Below are positions 1 to 5,785 of a DNA stretch of 7,819 nt, one piece after another. Every line of letters begins with the position of its first letter. Position 1 is the first letter of the stretch. The position numbers were made by a program, and so were the translations under genes. Origin of the DNA: Cyanobacteria bacterium UBA8156 (lineage in GTDB: Bacteria > Cyanobacteriota > Cyanobacteriia > Pseudanabaenales > Pseudanabaenaceae). Below the pieces are notes generated by a model. That model did not search any database. It was given only the letters and a program-made list of their open reading frames with translations, and had not been told where the DNA came from. The DNA is taken from assembly GCA_003456125.1 (NCBI GenBank), contig DMPD01000238.1, forward strand, positions 1 through 7,819. The letters run 5' to 3'.

Positions 1-143
1 CGGGCCGCTGTAGAGTTTACCTTGGGCTGGCGAGACCGGGCCCGGGGCGGGGTGGGTTTGGGATAGGTCGCAGGGTTGTGGAGATGTCGCGATCTTGGAG
101 CGACCGTCCCACGGGGTTTAGGGGCCACCGAAATTTGCTCCAT
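1..143 (-). CDS. Partial leftward ORF, N-terminal 47 residues, unknown product
   Basis: A reading frame opens at an ATG (141-143, read on the minus strand) and stays open to the window edge, so only the N-terminus is visible. It starts MEQISVAPKPRGTVAPRSR and goes on rich in Pro, Arg, Lys, Ser and Thr, with no hydrophobic stretch. Such basic, proline-rich leaders occur at the cytoplasmic N-terminus of many membrane-anchored cyanobacterial proteins, for example penicillin-binding proteins, but nothing here identifies a family. No good Shine-Dalgarno sequence is seen; a GTG at 144-146 is an alternative start. It would be divergent from the ABA4-like gene, with 91 bases between them. In G+C-rich DNA a 47-codon open frame can arise by chance, so this is tentative. 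Confidence 0.35.
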   Translation of the reverse strand, partial: MEQISVAPKPRGTVAPRSRHLHNPATYPKPTPPRARSRQPKVNSTAA

Positions 144-201
144 CACGTCGGAGATGTTGTAGCACGTTTTGGGGGGTTTCGCCGGTATCGGGGATTGCGT
201 T

Positions 202-207
202 TACACT
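202..207 (+). promoter_or_regulatory. Possible -10 element (TACACT) before the ABA4-like gene
   Basis: TACACT lies 27 bases before the ATG at 235, in the short gap between two probably divergent genes. No convincing -35 hexamer stands 16-18 bases upstream. It is a candidate for the promoter of the whole rightward block, based only on position and resemblance to the TANNNT consensus. Confidence 0.25.
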
Positions 208-234
208 GGAGCGGTACCGCCACAGAAGAACGTC

Positions 235-672
235 ATGTCGGTAGAGCGTCTGTTCGATCTGAGCAACTTGTATGTTCTGCCCTTTTGGTTTTTGATGTTG
301 TTTTTGCCGGGGTGGAGCGTGACCCAACGGGTGGTGTCTTCGGGGCTGATGTTTCTGCCGTTGGTGGGGGTCTACCTCTACGATTTGGTCGGCAGTGTGA
401 CCCCCGACAGTGCCCAGGCGTTGGCGAATCCCAACCTCAGTCAAATCGCCGGTTTTTTGGCCGAAGAACGGGCGGCCGCCACGGGCTGGACCCACTTTTT
501 GGTGATGGATTTGTTTGTGGGGCGCTGGGTTTACCTGGAAGGTCGCCGCACCGGCCGCTGGACGTTTCATTCGATTTTGCTGTGTTTGTTTGCCGGGCCG
601 GTGGGTCTGTTGTCCCATTTGATCACCGAGGCGATCGCCCAGGTTTGGCCCAAACCTACCCCCACCCCGTAA
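235..672 (+). CDS. ABA4-like (DUF4281) membrane protein
   Basis: A 145-residue integral membrane protein of the ABA4-like family. Hydrophobic segments lie at about residues 10-25, 34-51, 87-98 and 111-132. The family signature is the block around residues 84-98, GWTHFLVMDLFVGRW, followed by a basic stretch (GRRTGRW) and a last helix ending LLSH. Plant ABA4 is required for neoxanthin formation from violaxanthin. Cyanobacteria generally lack neoxanthin, so the plant role cannot simply be carried over; a carotenoid-related membrane function is inference. The start at 235 is chosen because it gives the expected family N-terminus (MSVERLFDLSNLYVLPFW) and has an AGAAG motif a few bases upstream; the frame is open back to 169, but that extension is not family-like. 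One base separates its TAA from the next ATG, so translation of the two is probably coupled. Confidence 0.85.
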   Translation: MSVERLFDLSNLYVLPFWFLMLFLPGWSVTQRVVSSGLMFLPLVGVYLYDLVGSVTPDSAQALANPNLSQIAGFLAEERAAATGWTHFLVMDLFVGRWVYLEGRRTGRWTFHSILLCLFAGPVGLLSHLITEAIAQVWPKPTPTP

Positions 673-673
673 A

Positions 674-1120
674 ATGTATGCCCTGTCGTTGTCGCCGGTG
701 GATGCGATCGCCTACTTGGGCCGTTTCTTTTCGATTTTGCCTTGGGCGGCGCCCCTACCCCGCGATTTGACCTGTCCCACTTGGGTGGCGATTCACAGCA
801 CCGGTTTATCGGAAGACCCGGTGGCTCGAACCCACCAACAGGAAGTGTTGCGGGCTTTTGAGTTTGACCACGAGACGTTTCCGGCCGGAGCCATTCAAGG
901 GCGGGCCCGTTTGCTGGGGATGCGCACCTACCGTCATCCGGCCGCGTTTGTGCGCGATCGCCCCCGCCACGGTTGCACCCTGGACGATCGCCGGTTTCCG
1001 GTGCGGGCTTTGGTGTTTGGGAGGGCCTATTTTTTGACCGAGCCCCTCTACGATGTGCTGCCAACGACCCTGAGTGCTTGGTGGCCTTTGCCCTTTCACC
1101 TGCAGGCGGCGATGGAGTGA
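674..1120 (+). CDS. Hypothetical protein, possibly ASCH/PUA-like fold
   Basis: A 148-residue soluble protein with no signal peptide or membrane helix. Features suggesting the ASCH/PUA-like fold are an N-terminal ALSLSP strand, a WVAIHSTG strand at about 42-49, the pattern FPAGAIQGRARL at about 69-80 (ASCH domains carry a similar GAIIG-type strand), and a C-terminal stretch with LVFGRAYFLTEPL at about 112-124. ASCH domains are predicted RNA- or nucleotide-binding modules, but most characterised lineages have clearer catalytic or binding residues than I can identify here. The fold call is therefore an inference from spaced patterns, and the role is unknown. The ATG follows the previous stop by a single base, and the stop lies 8 bases before moaE, so it is very likely co-transcribed with both. 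A second ATG at 678 is out of frame. Confidence 0.7.
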   Translation: MYALSLSPVDAIAYLGRFFSILPWAAPLPRDLTCPTWVAIHSTGLSEDPVARTHQQEVLRAFEFDHETFPAGAIQGRARLLGMRTYRHPAAFVRDRPRHGCTLDDRRFPVRALVFGRAYFLTEPLYDVLPTTLSAWWPLPFHLQAAME

Positions 1121-1128
1121 AGCAAAAG

Positions 1129-1566
1129 ATGGAAATCCACGTGGCCATTGGTGCGGCTCCCCTCTCGGTGGAGGGGGCCTATCACCAAGCTGCAGCCACC
1201 ACCAACGGCGCGATCGCCCTGTTTGTGGGGACGGTGCGGGATGCCCCTGACCGGCCGGTGGCCTACCTGGACTACGAAGCCTATGAACCCCTCGCCAGCG
1301 AAAGTCTGCGGGCGATCGCCGCAGAATGTGGGAGCCTGTACCCCTCGTTGCAAAAAGCCGTCTTGCACCACCGGGTGGGCCGCCTGGCCGTGGGGGAAAT
1401 CAGCGTGATTGTGGCCATGGGGGCCCCCCACCGCCCCGATGCCCTTGGCGCCTGCGCAGCGGCGATCGCCCGCCTCAAGGCCGTGGCCCCCATCTGGAAA
1501 AAAGAAGTCTGGCACAATGGTCGCAGCGCTTGGGGCAACGCTCCCCTTGGTTCTCCGCTACAATAA
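1129..1566 (+). CDS. moaE: Molybdopterin synthase large (catalytic) subunit MoaE
   Basis: MoaE joins with thiocarboxylated MoaD to convert cyclic pyranopterin monophosphate into molybdopterin, the dithiolene step of molybdenum cofactor synthesis in the cytoplasm. The 145-residue product, close to the usual 140-150, shows the family landmarks: GTVRD at 34-38, LDYEAYEPLA at 47-56, HRVGRLAVGE at 81-90, APHRPDA at 99-105, and PIWKKE at 121-126, whose first lysine matches the catalytic Lys119 of E. coli MoaE. The frame is open upstream to 973, but that part overlaps the previous gene and is not MoaE-like. The ATG at 1129 has GGAG at 1114-1117 and gives the right N-terminus. No moaD or other cofactor gene is in the window, so its partner must be encoded elsewhere. 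Cyanobacteria need the cofactor for nitrate reductase, among others. Confidence 0.95.
   Translation: MEIHVAIGAAPLSVEGAYHQAAATTNGAIALFVGTVRDAPDRPVAYLDYEAYEPLASESLRAIAAECGSLYPSLQKAVLHHRVGRLAVGEISVIVAMGAPHRPDALGACAAAIARLKAVAPIWKKEVWHNGRSAWGNAPLGSPLQ
1559..1564 (+). promoter_or_regulatory. Possible -10 element (TACAAT) before flv3
   Basis: TACAAT overlaps the last codons of moaE and lies 28 bases before the flv3 ATG. Transcription from it would begin near 1571 and leave a leader of about 22 bases. No -35 element is seen at the normal spacing, so it could be an activator-dependent promoter or chance. It matters because flv3 might be driven separately from the upstream genes. Confidence 0.3.
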
Positions 1567-1592
1567 CAACAGTCTTGTACGTAAAAATACCT

Positions 1593-3311
1593 ATGAACGT
1601 AGCTTTAGAACAACCCAAAACCCAGCGGTTATCGATGCAGGTAGCCACGGTGGCAGCCGAGACCACCGCCATCCGGTCGTTGGACTGGGATCGCGATCGT
1701 TTTGATATTGAATTTGGGTTGCGGAACGGCACCACCTACAATTCTTTTTTGGTGCGGGGCGATCGGGTGGCGTTGGTGGATGCCTCCCACCGCAAGTTTC
1801 ACGATTTGTATTTGGCCTGTTTGCAGGAACAAATCGATCCCACGCAAATGGATTATTTGGTGATTTCCCACACGGAACCCGACCACAGCGGTTTGGTGCC
1901 GGAGGTGTTGGCTTTGGCCCCCCAGGCGACGGTGGTGGGCACCAAGGTGGCGCTGCAATTTTTGGCGGATTTGATTCATCAGCCCTTTGCCCAAAAAGTC
2001 GTGAAAAACGGCGACCAACTGGATTTGGGTCAGGGGCACATTTTGCAGTTTATCAACGCCCCGAACCTGCATTGGCCAGACACCATGGCCACCTACGATC
2101 GCAAAACCCAAGTGCTGTTCACCTGCGACATTTTTGGGATGCACTATTGTTCCGATCGCCTGTACGACGAGGTGTTGGCGGACATTGCCCCCGATTATCG
2201 GTTTTACTACGACTGTTTGATGGCTCCCAATGCCCGGTCGGTGTTGTCGGCCATGAAGCGGATGGACGAGTTGCCGCCGCCGGTGTTGGTGGCCAACGGT
2301 CACGGGCCCCTGTTGAAGCACCATGCGGCCCAACTGATGCAGAATTACCGCACCTGGAGCGAAAGCCAAACCAAAGGGGAAACCCTGGCCACGGTGTTCT
2401 ACACGGCGGAATACGGTTTTAGCGATCGCCTGAGCCAGGCGGTGGCCCGGGGCATCGCCAAGACGGGGGTGGCGGTCGAGATGATGGATTTGCGCTCGGC
2501 GGATTTGCAGGAAATTCGGGAACAGGTGGGGCGATCCAGTGCCTTGGCGATCGCCATGCCGCCGGCGGGTACCCCGGCGGAAACGGCGGTGACGGCCATT
2601 TTGGGTTCGGCCCACAGCAAACAAACGGTCGGCTTTTTTGAGTCCTACGGCGGTGATGATTTGCCGATTGATGTGTTGGCCAATCGGTTTCGCGATTTGG
2701 GGTTGCCGTTGGCGTTTCCGTTGATTCGGATTCAGGACACCCCCAGCGAAGCCCTGTACCAATTGTGCGACGAAGCCGGCACCGATTTGGGGCAGCGCCT
2801 CACCGTGAAAAAAACCGTGGCCCAGATGAAATCTTTGGATGTGGATTTGGATCGGGCCATGGGGCGGCTGGCCGGCGGATTGTATGTGCTGACGGCGGTG
2901 CAGGGGGCCCGTAAGGGGGCGATGTTGGCTTCTTGGGTGGCCCAAGCCAGCTTCAAGCCCCTGGGCATCAGTGTGGCCGTGGCCAAAGACCGGGCGATCG
3001 AGACCTTGATGCAGGTGGGCGATCGCTTTGTGTTGAACGTATTGGCCGAAGGCAACGCCAGTGGTCTGATGCAGCATTTCCTCAAGCGATTTGCGCCGGG
3101 GGCCGATCGCTTTGTGGGGGTCAAAACCCAGACCTTAGCCAGTGGGCAATTGGTACTGAGTGAAGCGCTTTCTTACATTGAGTGTGAAGTGAGTCAGCGG
3201 CTGGAAGCCAACGACCACTGGATCGTCTATGCCGTAGCGGTGGACGGCAAAGTGGCCAATCCCGATGGCTTGACGGCTACCCATCACCGCAAAGTGGGAA
3301 ATCACTATTGA
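1593..3311 (+). CDS. flv3: Flavodiiron protein Flv3 (O2 photoreduction)
   Basis: A 572-residue cyanobacterial (class C) flavodiiron protein with three modules: a metallo-beta-lactamase-like diiron domain (about 30-255), a flavodoxin-like FMN domain (about 263-405) and a C-terminal flavin reductase-like domain (about 415-572). All diiron ligands are present: H93, E95, D97, H160, D179 and H237, with the canonical spacing (62 residues from D97 to H160, 18 from H160 to D179). Full ligand conservation, plus the N-terminal block AIRSLDWDRDRFDIEFG and the ending HHRKVGN-Y, point to Flv3 rather than Flv1 or Flv2, which have lost ligands; Flv4 is the next alternative. In cyanobacteria Flv3 works with Flv1 to reduce O2 to water downstream of photosystem I, protecting it under fluctuating light. 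No Flv1 gene is in the window. The start at 1593 matches the family N-terminus; it has no clear Shine-Dalgarno sequence. Its TGA shares one base with the next ATG. Confidence 0.95.
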   Translation: MNVALEQPKTQRLSMQVATVAAETTAIRSLDWDRDRFDIEFGLRNGTTYNSFLVRGDRVALVDASHRKFHDLYLACLQEQIDPTQMDYLVISHTEPDHSGLVPEVLALAPQATVVGTKVALQFLADLIHQPFAQKVVKNGDQLDLGQGHILQFINAPNLHWPDTMATYDRKTQVLFTCDIFGMHYCSDRLYDEVLADIAPDYRFYYDCLMAPNARSVLSAMKRMDELPPPVLVANGHGPLLKHHAAQLMQNYRTWSESQTKGETLATVFYTAEYGFSDRLSQAVARGIAKTGVAVEMMDLRSADLQEIREQVGRSSALAIAMPPAGTPAETAVTAILGSAHSKQTVGFFESYGGDDLPIDVLANRFRDLGLPLAFPLIRIQDTPSEALYQLCDEAGTDLGQRLTVKKTVAQMKSLDVDLDRAMGRLAGGLYVLTAVQGARKGAMLASWVAQASFKPLGISVAVAKDRAIETLMQVGDRFVLNVLAEGNASGLMQHFLKRFAPGADRFVGVKTQTLASGQLVLSEALSYIECEVSQRLEANDHWIVYAVAVDGKVANPDGLTATHHRKVGNHY

Positions 3312-4387
3312 TGGTAGAGCGGACGGCGCAGCCGACCTTGGTACTGACGGGCGGCGGTACGGCCGGCCACGTCACCCCCAATCTGGCGTTGGTACCGGGG
3401 TTGCGGGCCCAGGGCTGGCACCTGGAATACATTGGCGCCCGCAACGGTATGGAGCAAGATTTGGCGATCGCCGCGGGCCTTTCCTACCACGGCATTGCCA
3501 CCGGCAAACTGCGCCGTTATTTCTCCTGGCAAAATTTCCGCGATCCGGTCAACGTGGTTTGGGGACTGGCGGCAGCTTGGCATCTGCTGGGACGGTTGCA
3601 ACCCCGGGCGGTGTTTTCCAAGGGGGGATTTGTGACGGTGCCGGTGGTGCTGGCGGCGGCCCTGCGGCGGATTCCCGTGATCCTCCACGAGTCGGACTTT
3701 ACCCCTGGTTTGGCCAACCGTTTGACGATCCCCTTCGCCCACACCGTTTGCACCGCCTTTCCCGAAACGGCGGCCCGGATCCCGGGGGCGATCGCCGTGG
3801 GGTTGCCCCTGCGGACGGAATTGGGGGGGGGCGATCGGGCCCAGGGCCTCCAACATTGCGGTTTGGATGGCACCAAACCGGTGTTGGTGGTGGTGGGGGG
3901 CAGCAGCGGTTCTGCGGTGCTTAACCGGTGTGTACGGGAATCTTTGGCGCGGCTGTTGCCCCATTTTGATGTGGTACATGGCTGCGGTAAGGGAAACGTG
4001 GATCGTGATTTGCCGGCCAAGCCGGGCTACTACCAGCAGGAGTATTTTGCGGCGGAATTGCCCCATATCCTGGCGGCTGCCGATATCGCCCTCTCGCGGG
4101 CGGGGGCCAACACCTTGTTTGAGTGGTTGGCGTTGCGAATTCCCCATCTGGTGGTGCCCCTCTCCCGCCGTCAAAGTCGGGGCGATCAAATCCTCAACGC
4201 CCAATCCTTTGCCCAGCAGGGTTTTAGTCAAGTGCTGCCCGAAGAAGAGCTGAACCCTGACACCCTCTGCCAAAATTTGCTCGACCTGTACCGCGATCGC
4301 GATCGCTACCGCCAGGCCATGGCGGCCCAGCCCCCCAACCAAGCCGTGGATAAACTTCTGCAACTCATCGCCGACCTGCGGCCCTGA
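3311..4387 (+). CDS. murG: MurG-type UDP-GlcNAc:lipid I N-acetylglucosaminyltransferase, Staphylococcus/MurG2 type
   Basis: MurG is a GT28 glycosyltransferase that adds GlcNAc from UDP-GlcNAc to lipid I, forming lipid II at the inner face of the plasma membrane. The 358-residue product has the N-terminal glycine loop GGGTAGHVTPN (14-24, catalytic-region His20), FSKGGFVTVPVV (102-113), HESDFTPGLANR (126-137), a second glycine loop VVGGSSGS (194-201), SRAGANTLFEW (262-272, Glu271 matching the UDP-GlcNAc-binding Glu269 of E. coli) and SRGDQILNAQSF (289-300). Overall wording (GHVTPN, SGKLRRY-like, HESD-TPGLAN, SRGDQI-NA) is that of Staphylococcus aureus MurG and the second MurG of Bacillus cereus, not that of usual cyanobacterial MurG, whose loop reads more like ASGTGGHLFPA. 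It may thus be an extra copy. The ATG overlaps the flv3 stop by one base; an in-frame TTG at 3308 is unlikely. A run of nine G lies at 3823-3831. Confidence 0.88.
   Translation: MVERTAQPTLVLTGGGTAGHVTPNLALVPGLRAQGWHLEYIGARNGMEQDLAIAAGLSYHGIATGKLRRYFSWQNFRDPVNVVWGLAAAWHLLGRLQPRAVFSKGGFVTVPVVLAAALRRIPVILHESDFTPGLANRLTIPFAHTVCTAFPETAARIPGAIAVGLPLRTELGGGDRAQGLQHCGLDGTKPVLVVVGGSSGSAVLNRCVRESLARLLPHFDVVHGCGKGNVDRDLPAKPGYYQQEYFAAELPHILAAADIALSRAGANTLFEWLALRIPHLVVPLSRRQSRGDQILNAQSFAQQGFSQVLPEEELNPDTLCQNLLDLYRDRDRYRQAMAAQPPNQAVDKLLQLIADLRP
4293..4306. repeat. Two overlapping HIP1 octamers
   Basis: Two GCGATCGC palindromes overlap by two bases, giving a 14-base palindrome inside the end of murG, where it encodes part of an Arg-Asp-Arg-Asp-Arg stretch. 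HIP1 is the highly iterated palindrome of many cyanobacterial genomes. Eighteen other single copies are spread over 631-7165, mostly inside genes. Confidence 0.9.
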
Positions 4388-4419
4388 AATGTGCGATATT
4401 CACAACAGGGAATTGCCCG

Positions 4420-5286
4420 ATGGGTGCTGATATGTCTACCAACGATGTGTTGACTCGCGCCAAACAAGGGGATGCCGATGCCATTGCCGCGCTGATCGAT
4501 CGCTCTTTACGGCCCAAAGGCATTGCCGTGAGTGCGGCCTACCAGGGCGATCGCCTAGAGATTGTGGTGCGGGCCCGGCAGCACCCCAACCGACGGATAT
4601 TGCTCTCCTTGGTGCAGCGGGGGATGGAAAGTTTAGCGCCGGCTCAGGTCGAGCGGGTGGATTTGGTAGCATGCAGCAACACCGATGACAGCGTGTTTTG
4701 GCGGGCCCGTTTCGAGTTGGGCACTGCCGGCTCTTTGGTAGCGGTCAACGGTTTGGGGAGCGATCTGGGGCCTTTGGCGGCTACCCTCCGGGCGCAACAG
4801 GATACCATCGTGCGTTTCGTGGAGGGGGATGGGCAGGTGCGCTGTTTGGCCAGTCTGTCCGATATTAGTCAGGCTTTGGGTACCACCAACCTCTCCGCCG
4901 TGGCGATCGCCCGTCATCCGCAACTGCGGCAAGTTTCGGAATGCCTGAGCACCTTCGGTCGGATCGACGAAAACGGCGATCGTTGTCTGGAGGGTTTATC
5001 GTTGTTGGAGCCGGGGAAACCCTGGCGCACCGTTACCCTGCGGATTCGGGTCGATTGTCTTTGGGATGGGGAAACCCCCCACATCGTGACCTTGGAAGCC
5101 CGCGAAGTGCCCAAGCCCGAGCCAGTCCCCCCTCCAATCGGGGAATGGCAAGAGCCGGCCGAAAACTTGCTGGCGGAGTTTGGCGAAGCGGCCACCCGCT
5201 CCAGCATTGTGCCGCCCTCCCCCCCCACCGACGAGGAAGCCAGCCTCACCCTTTCGGAGCTGGCCGATGCTTGGGCGAATTTCTGA
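4420..5286 (+). CDS. Conserved-looking cyanobacterial protein of unknown function
   Basis: A 288-residue soluble protein whose function I do not recognise. The N-terminus (residues about 9-90) begins with a short helix pattern, LTRAKQGDADAIAALIDRSL, followed by an alternating strand/helix stretch that ends near FWRARFEL. I recall similar openings (A-QGD--AIAALMN--L) in other cyanobacterial proteins of unknown role, but cannot name a domain. A second region, about 125-225, is of mixed alpha/beta character. From about 228 to 271 it is rich in Pro, Glu and Ala and is probably disordered; the end LSELADAWANF may form a short helix. There is no signal peptide or membrane segment. Start 4420 is preferred for AGGG at 4407-4410; ATG 4432 (MSTNDVLT) is a fair alternative. 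It follows murG by 32 bases and is the last rightward gene of the block. Confidence 0.8.
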   Translation: MGADMSTNDVLTRAKQGDADAIAALIDRSLRPKGIAVSAAYQGDRLEIVVRARQHPNRRILLSLVQRGMESLAPAQVERVDLVACSNTDDSVFWRARFELGTAGSLVAVNGLGSDLGPLAATLRAQQDTIVRFVEGDGQVRCLASLSDISQALGTTNLSAVAIARHPQLRQVSECLSTFGRIDENGDRCLEGLSLLEPGKPWRTVTLRIRVDCLWDGETPHIVTLEAREVPKPEPVPPPIGEWQEPAENLLAEFGEAATRSSIVPPSPPTDEEASLTLSELADAWANF

Positions 5287-5298
5287 ATCGGCCGAGCC

Positions 5299-5694
5299 CT
5301 AGCGGGGGATGGGAAACCAAGTGCGGCCCAAGGGGCTATCCACCAACACCCCCAAGCCCATCCCGGCGGCGGCCAGCAGGGCCAACAACACAAATCGCCA
5401 AAACTTATTTCCGGCCAAAAAAGCCTGCACCTGCAATCGGGCAAAATACATCATGAACCCCCAACCCACACCGCTACCCAGCCCCAACATCAAATAATTG
5501 GTATTGTTGGCAAACAGGATCACGATCGCCGCCAGTCCCCAAGCCAACGCCGGGGCCCAGCCACTGGCAAACGCCAACGAGCCCGCCCCAATCCACAGGG
5601 CCCGCGCCGTATTGTCTGCCAAGTTGATGGTCAGGAAAAAGCCCAAAACGCTGTAGGTTGCCAGCAACAGCAAAGCCGAAGATGCGTACACCAT
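5299..5694 (-). CDS. Small membrane protein of unknown function, about four helices
   Basis: A 131-residue, strongly hydrophobic protein. Likely membrane segments are about residues 4-24, 33-61, 65-84 and 99-118; the loop LADNTAR (25-31) and the segment ILFANNTNYLMLGLGSGVGWG (split across 59-79) are rich in Asn and Gly and look conserved in style. I do not recognise a named family. The start chosen (CAT at 5692-5694) gives MVYASSALLLLATYS and has a purine-rich AGG just upstream; an earlier in-frame ATG at 5730 would add 12 polar residues (MGYFHCEEGSRF) and is less likely. The gene converges on the rightward block with only 12 bases between stop codons, and is divergent from ubiD with 91 bases between starts, so a shared regulatory region with ubiD is possible. 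Location is presumably the plasma or thylakoid membrane. Confidence 0.8.
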   Translation of the reverse strand: MVYASSALLLLATYSVLGFFLTINLADNTARALWIGAGSLAFASGWAPALAWGLAAIVILFANNTNYLMLGLGSGVGWGFMMYFARLQVQAFLAGNKFWRFVLLALLAAAGMGLGVLVDSPLGRTWFPIPR

Positions 5695-5755
5695 AAACCT
5701 GCTTCCCTCTTCGCAATGAAAGTACCCCAAAATCGGGGAACGGTTATCCCGGATT

Positions 5756-5761
5756 TAGAAT
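5756..5761 (+). promoter_or_regulatory. Possible -10 element (TAGAAT) before ubiD
   Basis: TAGAAT lies 24 bases before the ubiD ATG in the 91-base gap between divergent genes. No good -35 stands at the usual distance. Just upstream, 5725-5738 holds a small inverted repeat (CCCC, 6-base loop, GGGG) that overlaps the gap centre and could be a protein site, but it is too short to assert. Confidence 0.3.
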
Positions 5762-5785
5762 AGGTAGGTCTTGCAAAGGTTGGTC

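Noticed and set aside
78..770. Rightward open frame of 230 codons overlapping the ABA4-like gene and the start of the next gene
   Set aside because: It lies in another frame over two well-supported genes, has Arg/Gly-rich low-information wording and no family resemblance; it is a by-product of high G+C.
1629..3077. Leftward open frame of 482 codons opposite flv3
   Set aside because: It is antisense to a gene with all catalytic residues intact. Its His/Gln/Arg/Gly-rich product is what the complement of such coding DNA gives.
3305..4363. Leftward open frame of 352 codons opposite murG
   Set aside because: Same case: antisense to a well-supported gene, with a His/Gln/Arg-rich composition and no recognisable motif.
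4963..5001. Possible EF-hand calcium loop (DENGDRCLEG) in the unknown protein
   Set aside because: The ligand spacing does not fit the DxDxDG...E loop and no helix pattern flanks it.
5287..5340. Terminator between the converging unknown gene and the membrane protein gene
   Set aside because: I looked for a G+C-rich hairpin with a T-run; only weak, broken pairings are present and no T-run on either strand.
5725..5750. Short inverted repeats in the ubiD upstream region as a terminator or riboswitch
   Set aside because: Stems are only four base pairs, alternative pairings overlap, and no T-run follows; too little to call either element.
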